This document shows positions 17,602-30,341 of a stretch of 64,000 nt of DNA, piece after piece. This DNA comes from Candidatus Fibrimonadaceae bacterium (GTDB lineage Bacteria; Fibrobacterota; Fibrobacteria; Fibrobacterales; Fibrobacteraceae): contig JAITFP010000087.1 of assembly GCA_031281275.1 (NCBI GenBank), forward strand, positions 1-64,000, written 5' to 3'. How positions within the stretch are numbered: position 1 is the first letter of the stretch; each line of letters starts with the position of its first letter. Position numbers and translations under genes: made by a program. The notes under the pieces were generated by a model, which saw nothing but the letters and a program-made list of their open reading frames with translations, was not told where the DNA came from and searched no databases.

Positions 17602-17984
17602 ATTTCTCTTTCGTTTTCGCTGATTATTTTAAATTCAACACTGTGCGTTATATTTAGCGGAAAATTTCGGGACCATTCTATTAAGGTTATTCCTTTTGAA
17701 AAATCGTCTATTCCAGTATCATATAAATCGCTTGCGTTTTTTAAGCGGTATAAATCCAAGTGATAAATTGGCGGCTTGTTTGGATATTCGTGAACTATGG
17801 CATAACTTGGAGAATTCACCACTCCGTCAAAGCCCAGCCCCTCGCAAATTCCGCGGCAGAATGCAGTTTTGCCAGCACCTAAGTCTCCTTCCAAAGCAAT
17901 TACATCGCCTGGTTTTAGGCTTTTTGCAAATGAAAAAGCGAGTTTCACAGTTTCTTGTTCTGAGCTGGTTAAAACTTTTAGCAC
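17577..17984 (-). CDS. tsaE: tRNA t6A modification ATPase TsaE
   Basis: LEGDLGAGKTAFCRGICEGLG, VVNSPSYAIVHEY, YHLDLYRL, LIEWSRNF. Confidence 0.93.
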   Translation of the reverse strand: MLKVLTSSEQETVKLAFSFAKSLKPGDVIALEGDLGAGKTAFCRGICEGLGFDGVVNSPSYAIVHEYPNKPPIYHLDLYRLKNASDLYDTGIDDFSKGITLIEWSRNFPLNITHSVEFKIISENEREICCKSISL

Positions 17985-17993
17985 GTAGAGAAT

Positions 17994-20072
17994 TTAGGAA
18001 TTTTTTTCTGCGAGTTTTGCTTCAATATTTGAAACTATGGCTTCAACTTCTGAAACAAATTGCTGCGTTTTTTTTGCAATGGTGTTTTTATCCCGTTGTT
18101 TGCCCGCTTCTTCCAAAATGAATGCCATTTGCGAAAGGGTGTTTTCGCTAATATCGGCGAGAAGGCTTTTCATGGAATGGGAATTCACGGCAAACATTTG
18201 CAAATCATCGTTTGAAGCATCTGATATGTTTTTGAAAGTCTGTTCAATTTCAAATAGGGCTTTTTTAGCATCTTTGGCAAAAACTGCAAGATATTCATCG
18301 CTTTTTTTGTACATTTTCATTGCATCTTTTTTTTGCTGGCGAGCATCTGCAATTACTTTTGGAGTTTGCTTGTTGCGAATTAATTTATTGAGAACGGAAT
18401 CCAGTTGGCGAGAGTTTATTGGTTTGGAAATAAAATCATCAAAACCATTGTCAAAAAATATTTTTGCCTGCCCTGTCATAATATTAGCCGTTAAAGCAAC
18501 AATGGGACCTGTATATTTCAATTCTTTGCGTATAATCTTCACCGTTTCAATGCCATCCATTTTTGGCATCATGTGATCCATAAACACAATATCATATACA
18601 CGACCGCTTTTTATTCTATCTATTGCATCAAAACCGCTGGAAACGGTATCTACAGATAAACCATAAGGCGACATAAGCTCTTTCACAACATATAAATTAG
18701 ATTCCACATCGTCAACAATGAGAACGCTGCCGTAGGGCATAAATTCTTTTGTGAATGATTTGCCAGTTAACTCCATTAAATTTTCAGCCAATTTTTTGCC
18801 TAAAACATCGGAACTGATTATTTTTTGTGGCAAGCGCACGGTACAAACTGAAATTTTGCCAGGATCATTTTTTACTGTGAGTTCACCGTGCATCATATAT
18901 ATCAAGTTTTTTATAATGCTCATGGCAAGATCTGCATCTTCAACAAAAGAACCTGTTTCTGCACTTACGGAAAAAACAAGAGTTACATCTATATCTTCTG
19001 CTTTTTCAGCAAAAACCGATAATTTTACAAGACCATTCTCTATATTCTTAAATGTATTGAAGAGTAAATTATTCAAAATTTGCTTAATGTGAATTTCATC
19101 GCCAATCAGTTTGAGAGGTATATTTTCGTCAATGTCAAGTTCAAGCTCTATGGATTTATTTTCAAGTTGTTTTAAGTTCAGTTGCAGACTATCGCTTAAC
19201 AATTCTGAAACTTTGTATTTGGTGATCATTAATTCCATTTCGCCAGATTCCATTTTAAATAGGTCTAGCGTGGAGTTTACGGTGTTAAACAGTAAGTGAG
19301 CGGAATTATTTATCATTGCAAACGCATCTCTTACTTTAAAGTCTAGCGTTTGGTCGTGCTGTTGGGTTTCGCTTGTTCCAAGAATGACGTTCATAGGAGA
19401 GCGAATTTCGTAGCTCATGCGGGATAAGAATAAATTTTTGTTGCGATTGTTCTGTTCAACGAGTTCTTTTGAAGATACCAAATCTGTAATATCTGTGGAA
19501 TATTGAATGTGAACCATTTTGCCGTTATGCCATTCTACATATCTGTCTACGTTGCGATATATGTGTTTTGTTAAATTGCTGCGTTCTTCCCATACAATAA
19601 CTCCCTTGGGATTTTTGTCTAGTTTGCGGCAGGGGCAAAATTCGCACATCTGGTCCATTCCATTTTGCAAAATTTTATAACAGAGCTGCCCTATGCAGTT
19701 ACCTTTAATTGAATAACGTTCTTTTGCGCGTTCATTTATAAAAAGGATTTCTCCGGTAGCTGGAACTGTTACGTATATTAGCGCATCTGAGCTACTGAGT
19801 ATGTTTGTTAAAATGCCAAGCGATTTATTTGTTTCTTCTAACTTTTTCTCAGTAACTTTTTGCTTGCTTCTTGCGTTGACAAAAAGAATTGAGATAGAAG
19901 CAAAGGAACCTACGAGCAGCACTGAAATTAAATATTTAGGACCTAAAATAAGCGCAGGCGCAAACACTATGAAGGTTAATAAAGGCACCCATACATATAA
20001 AGGCACCTTTTGCTTTAAGAAATAGAATAACTGCATCTTTATCTTTAAATATAGAAAATTTAAAAGTTCCAT
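17994..20072 (-). CDS. hybrid histidine-kinase-like protein with PAS, degenerate kinase core, receiver and HPt
   Basis: PAS-like region, LFLSRMSYEIRSPMNVILG (H-box His replaced by Tyr), receiver VLIVDDVESN...FMDHMMPKMDG...ALTAN...SKPI, HPt AVNSHSMKSLLADI. Confidence 0.88.
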   Translation of the reverse strand: MELLNFLYLKIKMQLFYFLKQKVPLYVWVPLLTFIVFAPALILGPKYLISVLLVGSFASISILFVNARSKQKVTEKKLEETNKSLGILTNILSSSDALIYVTVPATGEILFINERAKERYSIKGNCIGQLCYKILQNGMDQMCEFCPCRKLDKNPKGVIVWEERSNLTKHIYRNVDRYVEWHNGKMVHIQYSTDITDLVSSKELVEQNNRNKNLFLSRMSYEIRSPMNVILGTSETQQHDQTLDFKVRDAFAMINNSAHLLFNTVNSTLDLFKMESGEMELMITKYKVSELLSDSLQLNLKQLENKSIELELDIDENIPLKLIGDEIHIKQILNNLLFNTFKNIENGLVKLSVFAEKAEDIDVTLVFSVSAETGSFVEDADLAMSIIKNLIYMMHGELTVKNDPGKISVCTVRLPQKIISSDVLGKKLAENLMELTGKSFTKEFMPYGSVLIVDDVESNLYVVKELMSPYGLSVDTVSSGFDAIDRIKSGRVYDIVFMDHMMPKMDGIETVKIIRKELKYTGPIVALTANIMTGQAKIFFDNGFDDFISKPINSRQLDSVLNKLIRNKQTPKVIADARQQKKDAMKMYKKSDEYLAVFAKDAKKALFEIEQTFKNISDASNDDLQMFAVNSHSMKSLLADISENTLSQMAFILEEAGKQRDKNTIAKKTQQFVSEVEAIVSNIEAKLAEKNS

Positions 20073-20226
20073 TTTGAACGTAAAAACATTCGTACCAGCG
20101 TTTCAATTTGAAACGTAATGGGTTGGCAAATGTGAATATACCAGATAAAAACCGCAAAATTTGCTTAAAAAAGGCATTTTTGTTTGAATAAGCCATTCGG
20201 CACGGCTTTTGCCTTAATTGAAGTGT

Positions 20227-22736
<2,510 letters not shown>

Positions 22737-22742
22737 AATATT

Positions 22743-23894
22743 ATGTCGGCAAAGCGAGACTACTACGAAGTTCTGGGCGTTCCCAAAGACGCTTCCGCAG
22801 ACGATATTAAGCGGGCGTATAAAAAGCTCGCTATAAAATATCACCCGGACAAAAATCCAGGAGATAAAGAAGCGGAAGCTAAGTTCAAGGAAGCAGCCGA
22901 AGCCTACGATGTTCTTTCTGATTCGCAAAAGAAAGCGCAATACGACCGCTTTGGTCACGAGGGGCTTAGTAGCGGTGGATTCGGTGGCGGTTTTAGTTCA
23001 GGCGGTTTCTCGTTTGAAGATATATTCTCGCACTTTGGAGATATTTTCTCAGACATAGGCGGCGGTGGCTTTGGCAATTTCAGCGGAGGAGGGCGCGGCT
23101 CGCGAAACAGGGGTCCTGCCCCCGGCGAAGATTTGCAAATCGGCATAGCTCTTACGTTAAAGGAAATAGCAGACGGTACTGTTAAAAAAGTTCGCATAAA
23201 ACGCCTGAAAGCCTGCCCGGATTGCAATGGCAAAGGTGGCACTGGAATGAAAACCTGTGCAACCTGTTCTGGCAACGGAAAGGTTCGCCGCAGAATGCAG
23301 AGCATTTTTGGCGAAATGGTAAATGTAACCGCTTGCCCAGATTGCGGCGGCACAGGAGAAACCATAAGCAACAAATGCAAAACCTGCACAGGTCAAAAGC
23401 GCGTTAGAACAGAAGACACCATTGAGGTTAAAATTCCCGTTGGCGTTACAGGTGGCAATTTCATTAAATTGCGAGGCGAAGGCAACGCAAGCACACAAGG
23501 CGGTCCGGCTGGTTCGCTCCTTGTTCATATAGAAGAAAAAAACGATGATTTTTTTGTACGAGACGGGCAAAACCTATTTTGCAAGGTTGCGGTTCCCGTT
23601 TATCGTTTAGTTTTAGGCGGCGAGCAAAGAGTTCCAACTTTGTATGGCGAAGTAAAAGTAAAAATCTCCGCAGGACTCCAACCTGGAACTCAGCTAAGAG
23701 TTAGGGGTCAGGGTTTGCCAGGCTACAATTCCGATTACAAAGGCGATCTTTTTGTGCAAATAGAAGCGCACATTCCGGAAAATTTGTCTTCAAAAGAGAA
23801 ATCCCTTTACGAAGAATTGAGCAAATTAGGTTCAGATAGAGATGAACGCAGAGAAAGCGGTTTGTTAGATAGGATAAAGGAGTTTTTTAGCTAG
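22743..23894 (+). CDS. dnaJ: chaperone DnaJ (type I)
   Basis: [31 protein letters not shown] region, four CxxC zinc motifs. Confidence 0.97.
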   Translation: MSAKRDYYEVLGVPKDASADDIKRAYKKLAIKYHPDKNPGDKEAEAKFKEAAEAYDVLSDSQKKAQYDRFGHEGLSSGGFGGGFSSGGFSFEDIFSHFGDIFSDIGGGGFGNFSGGGRGSRNRGPAPGEDLQIGIALTLKEIADGTVKKVRIKRLKACPDCNGKGGTGMKTCATCSGNGKVRRRMQSIFGEMVNVTACPDCGGTGETISNKCKTCTGQKRVRTEDTIEVKIPVGVTGGNFIKLRGEGNASTQGGPAGSLLVHIEEKNDDFFVRDGQNLFCKVAVPVYRLVLGGEQRVPTLYGEVKVKISAGLQPGTQLRVRGQGLPGYNSDYKGDLFVQIEAHIPENLSSKEKSLYEELSKLGSDRDERRESGLLDRIKEFFS

Positions 23895-24532
23895 TGGAAA
23901 CCCCAAAAGAACTTCACCGAGAAATGGCAAATGCTCTCACTCATGGAATGGGCGTTTTGTTTGGCGTTGCGAGCATTCCGGTGCTTTCTGCCGTAGGGGC
24001 AAAAACTGGCAATATATCTGGTATTGTGGGGGCAACCATTTATGCTTTTTGTTTTATTATGCTCTTCACATTTAGCACCATTTATCACAGCATACAAAAT
24101 GCAGAAGCAAAAAAAATACTCCGCACCTTTGACCACGTTTCAATATATTTTTTGATAGCTGGCACCTATACACCATTTTTGCTCATTTACATGCTGGATT
24201 CTTTTGGCATAACCTTGCTCTCCATACAATGGTCGCTTGTGTTGCTAGGAATTATTTTCAAGATTTTTTTTACGGGGCGTTTTAAGTTTGCAAGCACCTT
24301 AGTCTATGTGGCTATGGGCTGGCTTTTGCTTGTTGGCGGAAATAGATTTTTTGTTGTGCTGCCAACATCAGTACTTGTTATGGTTATGATTGGCGGCGGG
24401 CTTTACACGCTCGGTTCTATTTTTTATTTGAACAAAAAAATTTATCATCACCACGCTATATGGCATTTGTTCGTGCTGAGCGCGGCAATTTGCCATTATG
24501 TGGCGGTGTTGCTTGCGGTTATATTAAAATGA
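23894..24532 (+). CDS. hemolysin III / TrhA family membrane protein (GTG start)
   Basis: NALTHGMGVLFGVASIPVL, FSTIYHSIQNAEAKKILRTFDHVSIYFLIAGTYTPF, HAIWHLFVLSAAICHY. Confidence 0.9.
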   Translation: METPKELHREMANALTHGMGVLFGVASIPVLSAVGAKTGNISGIVGATIYAFCFIMLFTFSTIYHSIQNAEAKKILRTFDHVSIYFLIAGTYTPFLLIYMLDSFGITLLSIQWSLVLLGIIFKIFFTGRFKFASTLVYVAMGWLLLVGGNRFFVVLPTSVLVMVMIGGGLYTLGSIFYLNKKIYHHHAIWHLFVLSAAICHYVAVLLAVILK

Positions 24533-24539
24533 GGTGAAA

Positions 24540-25511
24540 ATGAATTTGAACGAGATTCTAAAAAGAGTGCTGGAACAAAAAGGCGATGTTTCGTACTCGG
24601 AAGCTGTTGAGCTTGCTGGGTATCCAGATAAAAATTTGCTCTACGCTGCCGCTAATGAAATTCGGGAAAAATTTTGTGGAAATGCTTTGGATACGTGTTC
24701 AATAATAAATGCTCGCTCTGGACTGTGCAGCGAAGATTGCAAATGGTGCGCTCAAAGCGCAAAGCATAAAACGGACATAGAAACATATCCAATAAAAAAC
24801 GCAAACGAGGTTTTGGACTGTGCTATTCAAAACGATATAAAAGGCGTAAAACGGTTCTCTATGGTAACCAGCGGTCGCAAAGTTAATAGAGAAGATATGG
24901 AAAAATTTTGCGAAATGTATAAACGAATTAAAGAAAAAACAGGTTTAACTCTTTGTGCCTCAATGGGTTTGCTCGGCAAAGAAGAATTGCTTATGCTACG
25001 CGAAGCCGGAGTTAGCCGCTATGAATGTAATCTGGAAAGCGCAAGCTCGTTTTTCCCTAACCTCTGCACAACTCATACCAGCGAAGAGAAAAAAACAACG
25101 CTGCGTTTAGCTGCGGAATGCGGCTTGGAACTTTGCTCCGGTGGAATTATAGGAATGGGGGAGAGCTTGGAGCAGAGGATAGAGTTAGCTTGCGAACTGA
25201 GGGAATTAAATGTTAAATCTGTTCCTATAAATATATTAAACCCAATAAAAGGTTCGGCTTTGGAAAATGCAAAGCCGCTTGCAGACGAGGAAATTTTAAC
25301 CACAATGGCGGTATTCCGCTTTGTGCTTCCAAATGCTTTTATCCGTTTTGCAGGAGGGAGAATAAATATGAGCGAGTCTTTGCAAAAAAGAGCCTTGCAA
25401 GCAGGCATTAACGCAGCTTTGGTAGGCGATCTTTTAACCACAGTAGGCTCAAACACAGAACAGGATTTTGAGATGTTTCAAAATTTGGGCTTTAATGCAA
25501 AACGCCATTAA
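24540..25511 (+). CDS. bioB: biotin synthase
   Basis: SIINARSGLCSEDCKWCAQSAKH radical-SAM CxxxCxxC, MVTSGRKV, CASMGLL, YECNLESA, GGIIGMGES. Confidence 0.96.
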   Translation: MNLNEILKRVLEQKGDVSYSEAVELAGYPDKNLLYAAANEIREKFCGNALDTCSIINARSGLCSEDCKWCAQSAKHKTDIETYPIKNANEVLDCAIQNDIKGVKRFSMVTSGRKVNREDMEKFCEMYKRIKEKTGLTLCASMGLLGKEELLMLREAGVSRYECNLESASSFFPNLCTTHTSEEKKTTLRLAAECGLELCSGGIIGMGESLEQRIELACELRELNVKSVPINILNPIKGSALENAKPLADEEILTTMAVFRFVLPNAFIRFAGGRINMSESLQKRALQAGINAALVGDLLTTVGSNTEQDFEMFQNLGFNAKRH

Positions 25512-26740
25512 GAAGAATTGTTGCTTGCCTCATAAGCTTTTGTGAGTGCGGAGTTCAAGTCTTCCACAGAGAGAAGCAAACGGTCTAGCAATAATTGAAC
25601 TGTTTTTATATCGTCTGTTTCCACTGCTTCTGTAAGAGCGAGCAATTCACCCAAGGTTCCCTCTTTGTTTAAAAGGGCTTTGTTAATTTCCATATCTAGG
25701 GGCAATTGTTCTAAAATACTTTGCATTGAAACCTTGTAAAGACCATCTAAATGGCTTATCAATCCCATTAAATAGGCTTTATCGGCTACATTTTTGTCTA
25801 GGTTCATCAGTTTTGAGACTTCTTCAAAGAATGTTCCTCTGTGAATTGCATTATTTAGGAGCGGAGATTGCTCAGTTAATTCGCCTTGTTTGTTTGCGTA
25901 AGCCAAAATTAAAAGCCAGCGTTTTAGGTTATCATAGCCTAGCAACGAAATAGCGTGCCTAATGCTTTTGACTTGCTCACGCAAGGCAAAGTGAGCTGAA
26001 TTCAGGTATTTTACCAAGTTAACCGAGAGTTCTGGTTGTTGCTTAAACTGTGAATTCAGTTCCTCAATTTCTAAATGGTCATATACGGATTTTAACAATT
26101 GAAGCGCACCCAAAGAATTCACGTCTATTTTTTCGGAGTTCAAATTTTCTGGCTTGGCAAAGAAATACCCTTGATATAAGTCGCAGTTTGCGGCTCTGCA
26201 TATATTAAAGTCCACTTCGGTTTCAATTTTTTCTGCAAGAACTTTTATTCCCTTCTGATGAAGAGATTTAACGGTCTTTTCTATATCTCCAAGAGGAATT
26301 TGAGGATATTCCAACTTTACAATGCTTGTGAAAGGGAGAAGCGGCAAAATGCGCTTGAATTCCTCAATGCTTGGAACAAAATCATCTATAGCAATGGTAT
26401 AACCCTTTTCGTGGAATTTTTTTACGGCTTCTACTATTTTCTCGTCTATTTCCACTGCTTCTAAAATTTCCAGAACGAATATTTTAGGGTCAAGAATGTA
26501 TAATATATCGCTCACCAAAAGATCGTAGCTGCAATTCACAAAGGCTTTGCGGCTACCAATCAGATTTGTTATGCCTATATTGTTAATGGCGTTATCTAAA
26601 ACTTGTGCGGTTGCCTGCATATCATCTATTATTGAGCATTGATTGTCCCCTTGTCTTCTGCGAAATAAAAGTTCGTAAGCAACTAAACTTCCCTTGTTGT
26701 CCAGTATAGGCTGCCTTGCTATAAATGCTTCTTTACTCAT
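25508..26740 (-). CDS. EAL-HDOD (YuxH-like) signalling protein
   Basis: IARQPILDNKGSLVAYELLFR, AIDDFVPS, LAEKIET, C-terminal HDOD region SAHFALREQVKSIRHAISLLGYDNLKRWLLI. Confidence 0.88.
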   Translation of the reverse strand: MSKEAFIARQPILDNKGSLVAYELLFRRRQGDNQCSIIDDMQATAQVLDNAINNIGITNLIGSRKAFVNCSYDLLVSDILYILDPKIFVLEILEAVEIDEKIVEAVKKFHEKGYTIAIDDFVPSIEEFKRILPLLPFTSIVKLEYPQIPLGDIEKTVKSLHQKGIKVLAEKIETEVDFNICRAANCDLYQGYFFAKPENLNSEKIDVNSLGALQLLKSVYDHLEIEELNSQFKQQPELSVNLVKYLNSAHFALREQVKSIRHAISLLGYDNLKRWLLILAYANKQGELTEQSPLLNNAIHRGTFFEEVSKLMNLDKNVADKAYLMGLISHLDGLYKVSMQSILEQLPLDMEINKALLNKEGTLGELLALTEAVETDDIKTVQLLLDRLLLSVEDLNSALTKAYEASNNSS

Positions 26741-26928
26741 TACGAATGAAATATAGAAAATGAAATTGATTTGCCACTCCCAAAATGCTTAATTTTACAT
26801 GAACATTTGTTCAGTATTTTTTGATAATTTTGTTAATTCTTTGTTGGTAATTTTGGAAAAAGGGGAAAAAAGTGGAAAAAAATGTTATTTTGGGTATAAA
26901 AGTGGAAAAAATAATGTATATTTAGGAT

Positions 26929-27354
26929 ATGAGTTTCCAAGGAAATGAGACCGCAATTTTGGATGGGAATGGGAGAGTTCCATTTCCGCTCTCTTTTCGC
27001 AAACTCGTCCCCAATGAAAGAGAATTTTACATATCGCCGGGAGTTGATAATTGCTTGCATTTGCGTAGAGTGTGCGATTACGAAGTTTGGCGTTTAAAAT
27101 TAGACCAGCTTGAGCAAACACGTGAAAACTACATTATTCGCAGAAAACTTTTGTCCAATACAGAACGGGTTGTTTTAGACGACAAGCAAAATCGTTTTCT
27201 TTTGCCAAAAAAACTTAAAGAGTGGGCAGGCATAGATAAAGATGTGGTGTTTTCTGGCAATGGCGATTTTGTTGTTATATCCAATGTTGAGAAAGCTGCT
27301 CCTTATGCTTTGAATGAATCCGATGACTTTAAAGGAATGGAGTGGGTATTATGA
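26929..27354 (+). CDS. mraZ: transcriptional regulator MraZ
   Basis: AILDGNGRVPFPLSFRK, LLSNTERVVLDDKQNRFLLPKKLKEWAGIDKDVVFSGNGDFVVI; starts dcw cluster. Confidence 0.88.
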   Translation: MSFQGNETAILDGNGRVPFPLSFRKLVPNEREFYISPGVDNCLHLRRVCDYEVWRLKLDQLEQTRENYIIRRKLLSNTERVVLDDKQNRFLLPKKLKEWAGIDKDVVFSGNGDFVVISNVEKAAPYALNESDDFKGMEWVL

Positions 27355-28268
27355 TGAATTATCATACTCCAGTGCTTTTAAACGAATGCATAGAAAGCCT
27401 GCGCATAAGGGCTAACTACGACTATGCAGACTGCACCCTTGGGGGGGGCGGTCATTCCGAAAAAATTGCCGAGCTTTTGGGCGAGGGTCAAAAATTGCAT
27501 TGCTTTGACAGGGATATAGATGCTATAAATGCTGCAAAACCGCGTCTTGCAAAATTCGGCGAAAAAATAATTTGCCATTTCAAGCCATTTTCAAATTTGG
27601 GAATGGAGCTTGCACCAGAAACCCTTGGCGGCATTCTTTACGATTTGGGAGTAAGCTCTCATCAAATAGATGCAGGCAGAGGGTTTTCATTTGCTGGCAA
27701 CGAGCAACTTGATATGCGCATGGATGCGAGTTCGGGCAAAAATGCGCAAGATTATTTGAAAGGAGTTTCAGAAGAAAATTTGGCAAAAGCTTTCAGAGAA
27801 AATTCGGATTTGGAACACGCAGCACGGCTTGCAAAACACATTTTGCTGAGTGTTTCGACTGAAGAAAATATTACAGCAGCAAATTTGAGCACAGCAGTTG
27901 AAGAGGTTTACAACAATAGAAAAGAAGACTGGAACAGCTTGAAGGCTCGCGTGTTCCAAGCAATTCGCATGGAGGTGAACAACGAAATTCAAGAGATTAA
28001 AAAAAGCGTGGAAGCGGCTGTGCATTGCCTTAAAAACAGCGGACGGCTTTGCATAATAACTTATCACTCAAAAGAAGCCAGAGCGGTGAAAGACGTTCTT
28101 TCGGTTTTTGAGAAAAATTGCCTATGCAACAGCAATTTGCCTGTTTGCGTGTGTGGTGGAAAGAATAGGAAAATAAAAAAAATCAACAAAAAAACTCCGA
28201 GCGCAGATGAATTGAAAAAAAATTCTCGTTCACGCTCTGCGATTTTAAGAGTTTATGAGAAAGTTTAG
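27342..28268 (+). CDS. rsmH: 16S rRNA m4C1402 methyltransferase RsmH
   Basis: HTPVLLNECIESL, YADCTLGGGGHSEKI, GILYDLGVSSHQID, RVFQAIRMEVNNE, SRSAILRVYEK. Confidence 0.97.
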   Translation: MGIMMNYHTPVLLNECIESLRIRANYDYADCTLGGGGHSEKIAELLGEGQKLHCFDRDIDAINAAKPRLAKFGEKIICHFKPFSNLGMELAPETLGGILYDLGVSSHQIDAGRGFSFAGNEQLDMRMDASSGKNAQDYLKGVSEENLAKAFRENSDLEHAARLAKHILLSVSTEENITAANLSTAVEEVYNNRKEDWNSLKARVFQAIRMEVNNEIQEIKKSVEAAVHCLKNSGRLCIITYHSKEARAVKDVLSVFEKNCLCNSNLPVCVCGGKNRKIKKINKKTPSADELKKNSRSRSAILRVYEKV

Positions 28269-28276
28269 GGGGTGTT

Positions 28277-28543
28277 ATGAAATTGGTATTTATTTCAATT
28301 TTGCTTTTTTGTTTTATTTTCACTTTGGTAGTTCCAATGAAAATGCAAAACGATAAACTTGCCTTTTTAATTTCGCAAGAAAAATTTTTACTCGATTCAG
28401 TTTCAATTATGCGTCATAATTTGTCTTTGATAGAAAAGAGCATAGATAGTTTATCTTCAAGAGGCAGGATAGATACTGCCGGGATAAAAATGGGTCTTGG
28501 GGTATATGCGGTTCCAACTAAAATAACGAGGTATCCAAAATGA
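28277..28543 (+). CDS. FtsL-like small membrane protein
   Basis: 88 aa, one N-terminal TM, position between rsmH and ftsI; little sequence conservation visible. Confidence 0.55.
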   Translation: MKLVFISILLFCFIFTLVVPMKMQNDKLAFLISQEKFLLDSVSIMRHNLSLIEKSIDSLSSRGRIDTAGIKMGLGVYAVPTKITRYPK

Positions 28544-30339
28544 AAACTAGATTAATGATTATAGGTTTTTTGCTCTCTATGACAACAGTTGCCATTGTTG
28601 CGAGGCTTGCAAAAATTCAGCTGGTTAGAGATGAGATTTACTATGTAGACAAAACTCAGAAGCAGGAGTACAAAGAGGCAAATTTCGGTCGCGTTTTAGA
28701 TCGCAACGGTACCGTGCTTTGGCACAAATTGCTTGTGGATAACAAATCCAACTCGGAAAAATGGAAAGAGATTTATTATCACGAACATCTGGAGGGTTTG
28801 TCTGCGATTTTAAACGGTGTGGTGAATTCAAAAATTCGGGTTTTGAGAGGGCAAAAAGGCGTTTCGCGTACAACAATTAAACCTGGGAAAATAACTCCCA
28901 TAGACGAAACAGAACTTACTCCTCTTATTGAGGGCAAAGATGTGCATTTGTCCATAGATTTGCGAATTCAAGAGATTGTGGAAAATACTGTTAGGGAATA
29001 TGTGCCAAAGTTTGGTGCGGCAGGAGCCTCTGTTTTGGTTATGGATCCGCGCACCGGGCAAATTCTTGCAATAACCAGTTTTAATCCAGAGAAAAAGAAA
29101 TATGAAAATGTTCTTCATTCTTTTGAACCCGGTTCCATTTTCAAACCCATAACGGCGGTTATAGCTTTGGAGAGCGGAGTTGATCCGAATAAAACTATAA
29201 ATACGGAAGAGGGCAAATGGCAGGTAAACAAAAATGCAAATGAAAAAATAATAAAAGACAGCCATCCTAGGGAATCTTGCAATATGCAGGAGGCTATGGT
29301 GTATTCCTCAAATATAGCATTTGGGAAATATGTGGTTGAAGAAATGGGCTATGAAAACTTTTTTTATGGAGTAAAAAAATTCGCCATAAACGAAGCTTAT
29401 GAATTTCCACTTAGAATTAGCCACAAGGGTTTTAGCAGGGTTTTGGATTTTAGAACTCAGGCAGCTCAGGGATTTGGGCAATCTATAGATGCAACATCCT
29501 TGGATATTGCAAAAGCCTTTGGTTCAATAGCAAATGGCGGAATTTTATACAATCCAAAATTGATACTCGAATATGGCAAGGATTCTTCCGCAACAGAAAG
29601 GGACTCTGTTCGCAAGGTTATTTCTTCTACAGAAAACGCTAGGCTTTTGAGAGAAATGCTTAAAGGCGTTGTGGAAAAGGGCGGTACAGCGGAAAATGTA
29701 AAATCTAAATATGATTTTTTTGAATTTGCAGGCAAAACAGGAACAGCTCAAATTAGAGACAGTTCTGGAAAATATACACACGAATTGTACAATTCTTCTT
29801 TTATAGGGATGGAAAGTGCAACCGACCCACATTATATATGCCTTGTTACAATGTATAACACCAAAAGAGCGGGCGCAACGGTTGCTGGACCGGTATTTCA
29901 AAAAATAATGGAACAAATATATTTGCATCCATCTTTATCTCCTGTTGCTTTTGCTAGAGAATATGCCCCAGCAGATAGCTTGTGCAATGATGTGTCTTTT
30001 GTGGGATATACTAAACAAGCTGCAGAGAATAAGGCAAGCGGCTTGCGTTGCACGGTGCGTTTTGACGATGCTAGCAAAACGGGTTCTGTTGTTGCGCAAA
30101 CAATAAAAAAAGATTCTTCTGGTGAATATTTGGAATTATCTTTAAGAGAATATCAAAGAAACACCGGACTTATGCCAGATGTTAGAGGACTTGCGCTTAG
30201 AGATGCTCTTGGTATGCTTGAACATATCAACAATGTCACTTACGAAGGAGTTGGAAAGGTATATGAGCAGTTCCCCGCACCAGGCAGCATTGCAGGCAAA
30301 AGCAGCACGGTGCGTATAAGATTGAGGGAGGGTGTATAG
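28540..30339 (+). CDS. ftsI: penicillin-binding protein 2/3 (FtsI) with C-terminal PASTA-like domain
   Basis: GRVLDRNGTVLW, EPGSIFKPITAV (SxxK), YSSNIAF (SxN), FAGKTGTAQ (KTGT), PDVRGLALRDALGML. Confidence 0.95.
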   Translation: MKTRLMIIGFLLSMTTVAIVARLAKIQLVRDEIYYVDKTQKQEYKEANFGRVLDRNGTVLWHKLLVDNKSNSEKWKEIYYHEHLEGLSAILNGVVNSKIRVLRGQKGVSRTTIKPGKITPIDETELTPLIEGKDVHLSIDLRIQEIVENTVREYVPKFGAAGASVLVMDPRTGQILAITSFNPEKKKYENVLHSFEPGSIFKPITAVIALESGVDPNKTINTEEGKWQVNKNANEKIIKDSHPRESCNMQEAMVYSSNIAFGKYVVEEMGYENFFYGVKKFAINEAYEFPLRISHKGFSRVLDFRTQAAQGFGQSIDATSLDIAKAFGSIANGGILYNPKLILEYGKDSSATERDSVRKVISSTENARLLREMLKGVVEKGGTAENVKSKYDFFEFAGKTGTAQIRDSSGKYTHELYNSSFIGMESATDPHYICLVTMYNTKRAGATVAGPVFQKIMEQIYLHPSLSPVAFAREYAPADSLCNDVSFVGYTKQAAENKASGLRCTVRFDDASKTGSVVAQTIKKDSSGEYLELSLREYQRNTGLMPDVRGLALRDALGMLEHINNVTYEGVGKVYEQFPAPGSIAGKSSTVRIRLREGV

Positions 30340-30341
30340 AG

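Noticed and set aside
22955-23570. Antisense ORFs inside dnaK/dnaJ
   Set aside because: No recognisable motifs, fully inside strongly supported genes; shadow ORFs.
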